Shown here one piece after another: positions 39,041 to 51,760 of a DNA stretch of 64,000 nt; positions within the stretch are counted from its first letter, which is position 1; every line of letters starts with the position of its first letter. A program made the translations under genes and the position numbers. Origin of the DNA: Chionoecetes opilio (Eukaryota; Arthropoda; Malacostraca; Decapoda; Majidae); the NCBI GenBank assembly GCA_016584305.1, contig JACEEZ010025354.1:355001-419000 (forward strand). Reading direction: 5' to 3'. The notes under the pieces were generated by a model. That model was not told the DNA's origin and searched no databases. It saw nothing but the letters and a program-made list of their open reading frames with translations.

Positions 39041-41404
39041 TCATGACAGCACTGCTTACAACATACATTCATGACATCCCCTCGTCTACATTATAATCTT
39101 ACATAAAGGTAAAAACAGGACTCACCTTCGAGGATAGTCTCGGGTTTTGTCGTGCCTGATATGTTTGCCTCATAAGAATTTATTTTTATTTTTATTCTTA
39201 TTATCACTTCAATTATATCGTCTATGTGAACTAGAATTAACTTTAATTATTTTCCTAAACCAGATACTCACATCAATATCTGATCAAAGACCATCAACAC
39301 CTATGGACACTTCAAACGTTTCATCCAGCATCAGAAGAAAGAGTTGAGTCACATAAAAACAATAGAAGACACTACGTTGTACAATCATCATATTTCCTTA
39401 CGGATGATATTTCCAGCACAGTTAATTTGCATGTACTGAGTTATTCCCATTCTTTGAGGAAAAAATAAGTGCCCGGTCATAGAGAACCCTGAGTGTACTC
39501 GTAGTTAAGCTCAGCATGTGCAGTGAGGCTCAGAGAAGTGCCGTCACACCTGGCCTATGTATGTATGTACAGGTTGATACCAGGAGACACTATTATAAGA
39601 CTAAATGTAAGGTACCATTAGGCATTTGTGGGACAGTTTATTTTTCCCTGGATGTCTGACACCTTCGTCGCCGTATCAAACATTCCTAAGTTTGTTACCA
39701 TTTAAAAGAAAAGGAAAAAAGAAGAAGAGTAAGGCACTGGTCGTATCGTCTCATGCAAGTCAATTGAAGATAGAAGACCCAAAGAATATAAAACTGCACT
39801 TACTGTTGGATGATAATTAATTATTCATCTCACAACAGCTACACATGAACTGTCTTACTCAACATCTATTATTTATAATCTTAAGTTTGAGTCAAAGTCA
39901 CATTAAGTAGTATCCTCAAATATTTTCTTCATCAGGAAACAGGGAAAAAACAGAATCAAGAGGTGATACACCTTATGGCTAATGAGACAAGTTGCCATGA
40001 TGACTCCTCGCCTCACGGTAACGATAGGTGACACGAGAACACAAGAATGGTACCTTATAGGCCGAGAGTTTCCAGTTAAGGACATTATGGAGACACTCTT
40101 TCCTGTCTCAATTTTTCAACGTGTGAATCGTGCATTGGATAATCTCCAATAACCTACCAGGTCAGGAGTCCCACGGCAAACTTAATAATCAACGAATAGC
40201 GTGATTTTTTTTTTAATGTTCATACCTAGATTTCAGCTTCAAGTCCTGTCATGAAAAATCTCTTTTTTTTTCCCTTATGTAGTGAGTTTGTACGGATATA
40301 ATAATTCGTGCTGTGTCAAGTCCTAAGACTCTCTACTTTTGTAAGTAAGAGAAACGTAGTAAAAATGCCACTCGCAGGCAATGGACAATACAGCCGTGCA
40401 CAGTATAAGCGGCGAGAATCTGCTCATCCTGTCACGTATAAACATGTATAGCATGGTCATTCACGTAATGCCACGATTACAGCAAATCAACTACAACATA
40501 CACATCACCGAACTAAGCAAATAAAGAAAACATTATATGACAAAACATTTCTAAGAGAATTTCAGTATTGCTGAAGGCTGGTCCTACTATACGCAAGATT
40601 AGATCATAAACAAACGTATCTTACGCAAAATATTATTTGTTATTTGTGCACATCATAGCATTATTATTGTGTATTTTCATATACTTTTCCTTACTGATAT
40701 GAAAATCATATTTATTCACATTTTTTAATTATCAGGGTAAAGACAGATCCGCGGCGGCACCTCACTCTTCCAGACGTCAGCATTGCGAGTATACATGACC
40801 CCCACCAGGTACAGGTAGCCAGGTCACCTCTCCACCAAGCTACCTGACCTGACACCTGACGCCTTCAGCACTCATGATGAGCTCGTTACTAGCTTGGCAT
40901 TTACTTCATTATCTAATAAGGAGAAATCAGACTTTATGTAGTGCGAAGACACAGAAGGAAAATTCAGGTCACAATTTGATATGGCACCTCAAGTGAGCCG
41001 TTGGCCTTCGTTTGTGAGTGATTGGTAAGGAGGAGACAGCAGAGCCTTATAGAACCAAACGCAAGCAGGAGATACACTTTCAAGTATGTTAAATAATCGA
41101 ATATTAAAAAAAAGTAGAAATGTTTTTTATTACCGCAGAGGAAATTTATTTCTTTTTTTGTAAATTTCATTGTAGATATTCCTACTATTTCTTTTTTTCT
41201 ATTGTTATTCTAAAGTTCATGAATAACAAAGAAGAATCATTACAAGTTCATTACACAAATCATTATGATATAAAAACCAGAAAAAAACAATACTTCAGGT
41301 GATGTTCTGGCCATTGAAATGCAAAATATTTTTCAACGCAGAAAAATGTAAAAGGTCAGAGGTTAACTAAGTCCATCATGGAGCACAGAACACCTAAACC
41401 TTAG

Positions 41405-42027
41405 TCACCTAACAACCCCCGCAGTGCCAAGACGATTCAACACTCATGTACATTACCATGATGAACAGTGAACTACATACAAGACAGAAGCAACAACAGA
41501 TCTATGACAGGCAAGGGGGGGCACTAGGCCTACACCTGAGAGAGAAGCAAATAGGTGACGATCCTTATTGATAGACCGAAGTTATATTACCCTCCCCTTA
41601 TTTCCTTTTACTCTATTTTCGCATGGTGCATTATGACCTCAAGTAAATTGATGTACAAAACCCTAGCTCAGCCTGGCGAGAGCGAGGTGCCTGAGTGCCG
41701 CCGCCGCCTCGAAGTGGCACTGGCACTCAGGCCGTCATGTCCAGGCACACGGCAGCCACAAAATGGCGGCACATGAGCCTCCTCACATCAATAAGATGTT
41801 CATGGGAATTTTTTGTCCTGGATGTGACTCCCCAGGTGACAGGTGAAGCAGCAGACCGAGGGAACAGCAGCCCCGAGGGAGCAGCGGCCACATCACTGCC
41901 TATATGTAACAACGAGTGTTTTTTGGTGGCCTTGTTTTCATTGTTTGCTGACGCTTATACTGTCTTGCTGTCAAGGTAATGCCATGGGAAACACGAGGCC
42001 TTGCAGTAAGGGAACCAAAGAATAAAT
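41405..42027 (+). repeat. GC-rich dispersed repeat, copy 15 (in tandem unit 2)
   Basis: As copy 14, but with about 21 bp extra around GCAGACCGAGGGAACAGCA, a partial duplication of the GAGGGAGCAGC motif. The frame from the motif ATG is cut to 26 codons. The frame starting at ATGTCC (41738) runs 80 codons to 41979. Confidence 0.9.
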
Positions 42028-44393
42028 TCATGACAGCACTGCTTACAACATACATTCATGACATCCCCTCGTCTACATTATAATCTTACATAAAGGTAAA
42101 AACAGGACTCACCTTCGAGGATAGTCTCGGGTTTTGTCGTGCCTGATATGTTTGCCTCATAAGAATTTATTTTTATTTTTATTCTTATTATCACTTCAAT
42201 TATATCGTCTATGTGAACTAGAATTAACTTTCATTATTTTCCTAAACCAGATACTCACATCAATATCTGATCAAAGACCATCAACACCTATGGACACTTC
42301 AAACGTTTCATCCAGCATCAGAAGAAAGAGTTGAGTCACATAAAAACAATAGAAGACACTACGTTGTACAATCATCATATTTCCTTACGGATGATATTTC
42401 CAGCACAGTTAATTTGCATGTACTGAGTTATTCCCATTCTTTGAGGAAAAAATAAGTGCCCGGTCATAGAGAACCCTGAGTGTACTCGTAGTTAAGCTCA
42501 GCATGTGCAGTGAGGCTCAGGGAAGTGCCGTCACACCTGGCCTATGTATGTATGTACAGGTTGATACCAGGAGACATTATTATAAGACTAAATGTAAGGT
42601 ACCATTAGGCATTTGTGGGACAGTTTATTTTTCCTTGGATGTCTGACACCTTCGTCGCCGTATCAAACATTCCTAAGTTTGTTACCATTTAAAAGAAAAG
42701 GAAAAAAGAAGAAGAGTAAGGCACTGGTCGTATCGTCTCATGCAAGTCAATTGAAGATAGAAGACCCAAAGAATATAAAACTGCACTTACTGTTGGGTGA
42801 TAATTAATTATTCATCTCACAACAGCTACACATGAACTGTCTTACTCAACATCTATTATTTATAATCTTAAGTTTGAGTCAAAGTCACATTAAGTAGTAT
42901 CCTCAAATATTTTCTTCATCAGGAAACAGGGAAAAAACAGAATCAAGAGGTGATACACTTTATGGCTAATGAGACAAGTTGCCATGATGACTCCTCGCCT
43001 CACGGTAACGATAGGTGGATACGAGAACACAAGAATGGTACCTTATAGGCCTAGAGTTTCCAGTTAAGGACATTATGGAGACACTCTTTCCTGTCTCAAT
43101 TTTTCAACGTGTGAATCGTGCATTGGATAATCTCCAATAACCTACCAGGTTAGGAGTCCCACGGCAAACTTAATAATCAACGAATAGCGTGATTTTTTTC
43201 TTAATGTTCATACCTAGATTTCAGCTTCAAGTCGTGTCATGAAAAATCTCCTTTTTTTTCCCTTATGTAGTGAGTTTGTACGGATATAATAATTCGTGCT
43301 GTGTCAAGTCCTAAGACTCTCTACTTTTGTAAGTAAGAGAAACGTAGTAAAAATGCCACTCGCAGGCAATGGACAATACAGCCGTGCACAGTATAAGCGG
43401 CGAGAATCTGCTCATCCTGTCACGTATAAACATGTATAGCATGGTCATTCACGTAATGCCACGATTACAGCAAATCAACTACAACATACACATCACCGAA
43501 CTAAGCAAATAAAGAAAACATTATATGACAAAACATTTCTAAGAGAATTTCAGTATTGCTGAAGGCTGGTCCTACTATACGCAAGATTAGATCATAAACA
43601 AACGTATCTTACGCAAAATATTATTTGTTATTTGTGCACATCATAGCATTATTATTGTGTATTTTCATATACTTTTCCTTACTGATATGAAAATCATATT
43701 TATTCACATTTTTTTAATTATCAGGGTAAAGACAGATCCGCGGCGGCACCTCACTCTTCCAGACGTCAGCATTGCGAGTATACATGACCCCCACCAGGTA
43801 CAGGTAGCCAGGTCACCTCTCCACCAAGCTACCTGACCTGACACCTGACGCCTTCAGCACTCATGATGAGCTCGTTACTAGCTTGGCATTTACTTCATTA
43901 TCTAATAAGGAGAAATCAGACTTTATGTAGTGCGAAGACACAGAAGGAAAATTCAGGTCACAATTTGATATGGCACCTCAAGTGAGCCGTTGGCCTTCGT
44001 TTGTGAGTGATTGGTAAGGAGGAGACAGCAGAGCCTTATAGAACCAAACGCAAGCAGGAGATACACTTTCAAGTATGTTAAATAATCGAATATTAAAAAA
44101 AAGTAGAAATGTTTTTTATTACCGCAGAGGAAAGTTATTTCTTTTTTTGTAAATTTCATTGTAGATATTCCTACTATTTCTTTTTTTCTATTGTTATTCT
44201 AAAGTTCATGAATAACAAAGAAGAATCATTACAAGTTCATTACACAAATCATTATGATATAAAAACCAGAAAAAAACAATACTTCAGGTGATGTTCTGGC
44301 CATTGAAATGCAAAATATTTTTCAACGCAGAAAAATGTAAAAGGTCAGAGGTTAACTAAGTCCATCATGGAGCACAGAACACCTAAACCTTAG

Positions 44394-45016
44394 TCACCTA
44401 ACAACCCCCGCAGTGCCAAGACGATTCAACACTCATGTACATTACCATGATGAACAGTGAACTACATACAAGACAGAAGCAACAACAGATCTATGACAGG
44501 CAAGGGGGGGCACTAGGCCTACACCTGAGAGAGAAGCAAATAGGTGACGATACTTATTGTTAGACAGAAGGTATATTACCCTCCCCTTATTTCCTTTTAC
44601 TTTATTGTCGCATGGTGCATTATGACCTCAAGTAAATTGATGTACAAAACCCTAGCTCAGCCTGGCGAGAGCGAGGTGCCTGAGTGCCGCCGCCGCCTCG
44701 ATGTGGCACTGGCACTCAGGCCGTCATGTCCAGGCACACGGCAGCCACAAAATGGCGGCGCATGAGCCTCCTCACATCAATAAGATGTTCATGGGAATTT
44801 TTTGCCCTGGATGTGACTCCCCAGGTGACAGGTGAAGCAGCAGACCGAGGGAACAGCAGCCCCGAGGGAGCAGCGGCCACATCACTGCCTATATGTAACA
44901 ACGAGTGTTTTTTGGTGGCCTTGTTTTCATTGTTTGCTGACGCTTATACTGTCTTGCTGTCAAGGTAATGCCATGGGAAACACGAGGCCTTGCAGTAAGG
45001 GAACCAAAGAATAAAT
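44394..45016 (+). repeat. GC-rich dispersed repeat, copy 16 (in tandem unit 3)
   Basis: Almost identical to copy 15, sharing the extra 21 bp. Differences include GATACTTATTGTTAGACAGA near 44550, where units 1 and 2 share another sequence. Confidence 0.9.
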
Positions 45017-45554
45017 TCATGACAGCACTGCTTACAACATACATTCATGACATCGCCTCGTCTACATTATAATCTTACATAAAGGTAAAAACAGGACTCA
45101 CCTTCGAGGATAGTCTCGGGTTTTGTCGTGCCTGATATGTTTGCCTCATAAGAATTTATTTTTATTTTTATTCTTATTATCACTTCAATTATATCGTCTA
45201 TGTGAACTAGAATTAACTTTCATTATTTTCCTAAACCAGATACTCACATCAATATCTGATCAAAGACCATCAACACCTATGGACACTTCAAACGTTTCAT
45301 CCAGCATCAGAAGAAAGAGTTGAGTCACATAAAAACAATAGAAGACACTACGTTGTACAATCATCATATTTCCTTACGGATGATATTTCCAGCACAGTTA
45401 ATTTGCATGTACTGAGTTATTCCCATTCTTTGAGGAAAAAATAAGTGCCCGGTCATAGAGAACCCTGAGTGTACTCGTAGTTAAGCTCAGCATGTGCAGT
45501 GAGGCTCAGGGAAGTGCCGTCACACCTGGCCTATGTATGTACAGGTTGATGCCA

Positions 45555-45708
45555 AGACAGTGCATCAAAGCAACCACAACATGCACGTCACTATAATGCT
45601 GAACCCTTCAAGATATGTTGTGTGCAAACCTGTCTTGTCAAGCGACTATTCTTATAGGTGAAATATCCTTTTTCGACTTGTAAAGCTTATCACTGCTAAA
45701 GAAGTTTT
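45555..45708. other. Junction between tandem array and retrotransposon
   Basis: About 150 bp of unassigned AT-rich sequence between the end of unit 3 and the start of the retrotransposon match. Confidence 0.5.
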
Positions 45709-46235
45709 ACTACTGTAATCGGGAGGTGGAGCTGAGAGTATTCAGAAGCCACTGCTACTCTCTACTGCAGGTCGCTGTGGTCGTGGTGTTACAGTGTCTA
45801 CAGGACTACAACGAGACCCTCAAGAGGTTTTTAGGCCTACCAAGATGGAACAGCTCGTCCCTGGCCTTCACCAAGCATGGAGCGAAAAGTATGAGTGAGA
45901 TCCGCTGGACTATCAGTGTTTAGCATGAGGAGCAGGATGAAGCACTCTGATAGCTCCATCATCACCTCAGGCACATCACAGCCTATGTATGCGGATCTAT
46001 ACAGCTCGTGCTGCTGGCCTGCTGTTTGTACTCAGTGAGGGGTAATGGAGCCATATATACAATCTGCACACAGCTGTATACATACATAGGAATAACATGT
46101 ATTCATTTTTCTTTTAGTATTTGTAGGTTATTATGTATGGTTATTATGTATGGTTATGTAGGATACCTATGCCTCCTGGCGAAATATGGTTATTATTAAT
46201 ATCATTATCATCATTATTATTATCTTTATTATATC
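45709..46235 (+). mobile_element. 5'-truncated non-LTR retrotransposon, RT C-terminal region and 3' UTR
   Basis: The frame at 45726-45923 reads FRSHCYS, then ETLKRFLGLPRW and SSSLAFTKHGAKSMSEIR, matching the minus-strand element at 56144-56389 (FRSHCYSIY, DILKRLLGLPRW, SSSLAFARNGVNNLDVIR). In another frame the match continues through FSMRSRMKHSDSSIITS to about 46045. The 3' end, ATGCCTCCTGGCGAAATATGG then TTATTATT and ATC/ATT repeats (46165-46235), matches the family terminus. It is inactive: 5' truncated and frame-shifted. Confidence 0.8.
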
Positions 46236-46319
46236 GTTTTTTGTGTATCATGTACTTTACATTGTTTCTATTCGAAGGTAAACGACTCTGAAATAACATA
46301 TATTATTTATATGTATGTA

Positions 46320-47042
<723 letters not shown>

Positions 47043-47085
<43 letters not shown>

Positions 47086-47086
47086 G

Positions 47087-47148
<62 letters not shown>

Positions 47149-47160
47149 GCAACTGCTACT
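47043..47160. repeat. (ACT)n microsatellite with flanking AAT/ATA-rich DNA
   Basis: About 38 ACT units with two GCT interruptions. From 47160 to about 47360 follows imperfect AAT/AATA-rich DNA with a second small ACT cluster (47257-47292). Poly-Thr, poly-Ser and poly-Leu frames are artefacts. Confidence 0.97.
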
Positions 47161-47360
47161 AATAAAATTAATAAAAATAATGACAATGAAAATAATAAAA
47201 ATAATAATAATGCTGATAAAATAAACAATAAATAATATCAATAACAGTAATTATATTACTACTACTACTTCTACTGCTACTACTACTACCACTAACAATA
47301 CTAACAATAATAATAATAAAAAATTTGATTACAATAATAATAGAAATAATGATAATGATT

Positions 47361-48539
47361 AATAAATAATTAAAAACAAAATTCCAAGATATGAATAATT
47401 GTCAGTCATGACATATGATGGAGATGATGGAGCTTCATTAAGGATATCGGCTGTCATTTATCAGACTTTTACTTATTATCATTATCATTATCCTTAACTC
47501 ACCTTTGCCTTAGGCTGACATAGCTCACCAATGGATCAAATGATACACACTTTTCCTCATAATCATGTTTTTATTCGAGAATAAAACTTTAAGTCAATTT
47601 ATAAGAAAAAATAATTCACAAACTAAAACTATCGATAACAGAAATTACCTACACTAACGTGATCGCGAAGGTGAATGAATGTTAGTGACCATTGCTGCTA
47701 ATAGAGGTAAGATTACAAACTCCATACGTACATTTGCCGCCATGAAGCAATCACAGACTGACGAAATTCAGTATTCTTTCCTTAACTTAATTCTGTCATC
47801 ATGCTTTTCCTCTTCAAACATCTACTGCCTTTCTAAGCACACGTATCACTGTGCCTTATCTTTCTTCTCGAATTGGAGAGTTGGACAAGGATATGTGATT
47901 GGCCAAGAGAGATGGCTATCAAAGCCTCTCCCGAAAAATAAATGGATTATATTTTCAGAAGCTAGAAGAAGGTATATGTAGGTTCATTTATTAAAACATA
48001 GTTTATGAAAACAACTAAGAATAAAGATATCATGTCACAATGGTAGATTTAATGTAAACTATATAATTAAGTCTTATTGCAAAATTACAATTTATCATTA
48101 TATATCAATCACCGATACCACTTAACATAAGACAAACCTCTCTAGATTGTATATGTAATATTTTAGTGTATGTTAATTAATGTATCGCTTTTCAAGATGG
48201 AAGGGAAGCCAAGCCAGTCCCAGGATAACACTCAGAGGCACCTCCTATCCCATCATCGCAGGAATACAGTCACGCCTGTCCTTTCTTAAGGCAATACCAA
48301 CAAGCTACAACACATCTCTCTTAACTCTCTAATGTGTATATCGATAAACGTATACAAAATGTCCGACAGATACAATACAAAAACCTGACTATCACGTACT
48401 TAGGCTTATGGTGGAAGTGACAGGATAAACATTTAAAGTATTATTTCGAGTAACATTTCTATTTGGGTTATTGTTTCCATGCTGCTTATATTTTCTTATG
48501 AAGTAACAGGACGAAGATTGATTAAAGTAAATTATCTTT
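47361..48539. other. No gene recognised
   Basis: AT-rich. The 100-codon frame at 47679-47981 shows no recognisable domain or coding bias. Confidence 0.5.
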
Positions 48540-48930
48540 AAGTCTGTGAGTGAGGGGCGCGGTGCCGGGAGTGCCGCCGTCTCCGTGTGGCACTGAGGCC
48601 GCCATGTCCAGGCACACCACACCAACAAGATGGCGGTGCATGAGCCTCCTTACAAAATAAAGTGTTCATGGTGGCCTATTGACCAGCATGTGAGTTACGT
48701 GGCCACAGGTGACACAGCGGCTCGGAGGGAACAGCGGCCGCACAGCAGTCACAGCAGCAGGCTGAGGCAACAACGAACCTGTGTCTTGGCGGCCTTGTGT
48801 TCATGGTTTGGTGGCTTGCCTTGGGCTTTGCCGGCACGGGAAGCCCGAGGCTCTTGTGGTGAAGCATCCAGGTGATACCCGACAAAAATTCGGCTACAGG
48901 CCTGCAGGAAAGCAACGGGTGTCAAACTAC
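48540..48930 (+). repeat. GC-rich dispersed repeat, copy 17
   Basis: The head lacks the AATCAATAA block. GAGGGGCGCGGTGCCGGGAG, TGCCGCCGTCTCCGTGTGGC, ACTGAGGCCGCCATGTCCAG and CAACAAGATGGCGGTG (one mismatch) follow. An 81-codon frame from the motif ATG (48630-48875) starts MAVHEPPYK and contains GDTAARREQRPH, in register with copy 14. The tail ends with GGCTCTTGTGGTGAAGCATC. Confidence 0.9.
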
Positions 48931-50984
48931 AATTGTTGGAATTCCTTACATTACTTAGAATTTATTCTTATTTATAACTTAAAAGTTATTGTGCAGGCCT
49001 GTCCAATGATATTTAGTCGACCAGTCACTCAGTTGTCTTCAATAATGTGATCTCTTGAACAGAAAAAACGATGTAAAAATCCATGCAGCTTCCTCACAAA
49101 AACCACAGCATTGTATCTTTGCCTAAAGAAAACCCCTCTAAATTACAAAATCATAATATATTTGATGGAGTCTTCCATGTCGTCGTATCGGGTCGTGGAG
49201 GGTTGAGTTACGACTCATCATCATCATTACGGGAGTGTGTCGGCACGCGGAGCTCATCATATCAGCCGTGCCAGGCAACAAAACCATGAGCGTCTTGGCT
49301 TCCTCTCCACACTTGACGCCTTGCACATGCCCTCCACAGCATCTTAGTGTCAAGTGCATGGATTTCTTTTAGCTATATTTTAATGGAGACTGATCAGGGA
49401 CAGGGGGAAAAATGCTCGCGAAATAAAGAATATATAAGATTAAAAATGTTCAATATCCAGTATATTTCTAGGACTGATCTAATAAATCTAACCCAAGATA
49501 ACTCGAGTCGAAGGAAATTAATGCAAATAATTGAAAGTCAGGCTTGGTTGTAGGGATCACCAGTGGCAAACATTATACAGCGTTAGACACTGCTGAAACA
49601 ACAACTATTATATTATCTCTTCGTCTGTTACTCCTTGTTTCTGGATAATACAACGCCAAAAATAAAGCAACATTGAGGCACGTGTGACATCAGCTCATAT
49701 AAAGCCACGGATCTTTTTAGCAACGAGCAACATTTGCAACTACAAATAGTGGTTCTGCTTTTTAACATTTCCGCTCATAACCTCCTCCTCATGTAGTTTA
49801 CGTTTCTAGAAATTCTTGAGTCTAACGTTTTGTCAGCTTCACATTAGTATCTTGCAACACAAACACAACTTACAGCAAAACAAACAAAATCTTCGGTTGA
49901 TGCAATAAAGACCTTTGATGCAAGATGCCATAAAGAGTGTTTCATCACCTCCCCTAAGACAAGTGGGCGTCATCCTCCCACATACCAACATCCGAATTGC
50001 TGGCATATTCTGCACCACTACTTATTTTTTCAAGCATTGGTCGTGTGTGTGGCTTACCTTAATGACTCACTCTTGTGCCATTACGCCAACTCTGAATTCA
50101 CCTTCGCCTAATTTTGCCACAAATCCTCATTGGCTGACACATAGCTATTCATGACGAATAATAGAATCTTCAGTTGACAAAGATACAACCATGATTGGGA
50201 TACATATGATATAATGCCTAACCCATCACTTGCTAAGCTTAATATGTATAAACTCTTTCATTATTTACATGTTGCCAATTCAATAGTAGTTACTTAGAAT
50301 CCAATACTCAGCACTAAACATTTGAAATTAAGTTTCCTCTCACTCTCTCAACAAGTACACTTTCCACATGCTGCCTGTTCTCACGAGGGGAAAGCCGCCC
50401 GTAGGCACATCTTAGAGAAAGTCCTTCCCTTCGAGACTAAAGGTTAAATTAAAAAATATAGAAATCAGAGCATTGCAGTAAGGCATGGATTAATGACAAT
50501 ATTGTATCAAAGTGAAAACTTGGCACATGTCCTTGACTTCATAGAGGTTATAATGTTCATTCTAAGGGACAAACCGAAAAAATAAGAGCCGAAGGTCACT
50601 TTATCGAGTGTATGGAAGTATTGGGAAAAATAATAGTTTTTATTCATCGTAAGATATCACTTAATTTTGGTCGCTTATTCCTCATCCTCATGAGGTAATA
50701 TACCGCAGACCTTCCTTTCCGATACTTTGCTCTCCTTGACAACTAACTGCCATTAAAAACCCTAACACGAACAACGACACGACCAGAAAGGGCCGATATG
50801 AACAACTCTGTGAGACATTTCCGCGAGTAGGCCTTGCAATGCCATATTGACCCAGACACACAGGTAATGCTGTGAGGATTTGATGATGATTGGAAAAACT
50901 TCTTCCTGCGTTATCGTAAGTGACCATACTATTTCCAATCATCCACACTGTAATATGGCAAAAGGCAAATATAAAAAAGAATAT
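48931..50984. other. No gene recognised
   Basis: AT-rich DNA. A GC-richer patch at 49170-49350 includes CATCATCATCATTACGGG; its frames show nothing recognisable. The minus frame at 50688-51035 runs into the next repeat copy. Confidence 0.45.
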
Positions 50985-51760
50985 AATCCTGGTCCGGAGC
51001 GAGGTGTAGGAGTGCCGCTGCCGCCTCCGTGGCACCGAGGTTGCTATGTCTAGGCACTCCAGCTCAACAAAATGGCGGCGAGTCAGTCACTTCCCAAACA
51101 AAGGCCTAAGGAGACTCATAGGCCTGTGTGAGTCACCTTCCCTCAGGTAATACAGCGGCCATCCCAGGTAACAGCAACAACAACATCACACTTCCCTATG
51201 TCATGTTTGCCTCATCCTGCAACATCCTACAGTGAGCAACGCTTATGAGTCTAGGACAGTGCTTTAATCTTTTTACCACCACGCCCCCTTAAGTAGCTAG
51301 TCCTTGCCTCCATGCCCCACCTTCACTTCTTCAAACAAGATATTTCAAAATAATTCTGAATCAGAAAGAAAAACTGAAAACAAATTGTGTTTTTAGCACT
51401 TTTATTGTGCACATAATTATTCATAAACACCTTGCATATACCCAGCAGATTTAGTTAGATTATGTATATTGAAATATTTGACAGTTCTTCTCTTGGCTCA
51501 GGCCCCCCTTAGTTACCCACGCCCCCCAGGTAAATTAAGAACCGCTGGTCTAGGATATCCTGACCTCACTGAGAATATGTTGAGCCTAACATGATCACAA
51601 ACTACTAAATCCTGTTTCCTTGAGGCACCTCCTACATGTGTGTCTTACCCCCATCATAAGGGTTTCTATACTGCTAAGGCGCCCGTAAGATGATAAAGTA
51701 CTCTTATCAGGAGACGCCTGTAAGATACTGAGGCCCTTTAAGCAACCCTGCGCCTAGTGG
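50985..51760 (+). repeat. GC-rich dispersed repeat, copy 18, split by a hAT MITE
   Basis: GGTCCGGAGCGAGGTG, GGAGTGCCGCTGCCGCC, GTGGCACCGAGGTTGC, CAACAAAATGGCGGCG (one mismatch) and a tail with TACAGCGGCC, CAACAACATCACAC, TTTGCCTCATCCTGC. The tail is interrupted at 51257-51547 by the MITE and resumes as GGATATCCTGACC. The uninterrupted order GCTTATGAGTCTAGG...CCTG matches GCTTCTCCACCTAGG...CCTTG in copy 19. Confidence 0.82.
51257..51547. mobile_element. hAT-type MITE, 291 bp, with 8-bp target duplication
   Basis: The left end is CAGTGCTTTAATCTTTTTAC and the right end reads, inverted, CAGCGGTTCTTAATTTACC. These imperfect terminal inverted repeats are of the CAGNG(N)TTCT type seen in hAT/Charlie-like elements. 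It is flanked by GTCTAGGA at 51249-51256 and 51548-51555, the 8-bp duplication expected of hAT. CCACGCCCCC motifs lie near both ends. It has no ORF, so it is non-autonomous. Confidence 0.88.

Larger units (their letters stand above)
36621..45554. repeat. Three-copy tandem duplication of a 2.96-2.99-kb unit
   Basis: Units run 36621-39579 (2959 bp), 39580-42566 (2987 bp) and 42567-45554 (about 2988 bp). All begin at CCAGGAGACA. The array enters and leaves in the same phase, at GGTTGATRCCA, so it holds three whole units. Units 2 and 3 are almost identical; unit 1 is more diverged, especially at 37660-37700 and 38170-38300. Each unit carries one GC-rich dispersed repeat plus AT-rich DNA without a convincing gene. 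The recurring frames of 60-70 codons are conserved only because the DNA is. Confidence 0.97.

Noticed and set aside
39147..45323. Recurring frames of 60-94 codons in the three 3-kb units as a gene family
   Set aside because: They are conserved because the whole unit is duplicated; they show no domain, and several are broken between units by the same indels that affect non-coding DNA.
45950..46020. An inverted LINE fragment facing the one at 45726
   Set aside because: A first reading suggested opposite orientation, because GCCTATGTATGCG also occurs in the RT frame region. Full comparison shows the stretch is collinear with the 3' part of the same plus-strand element.
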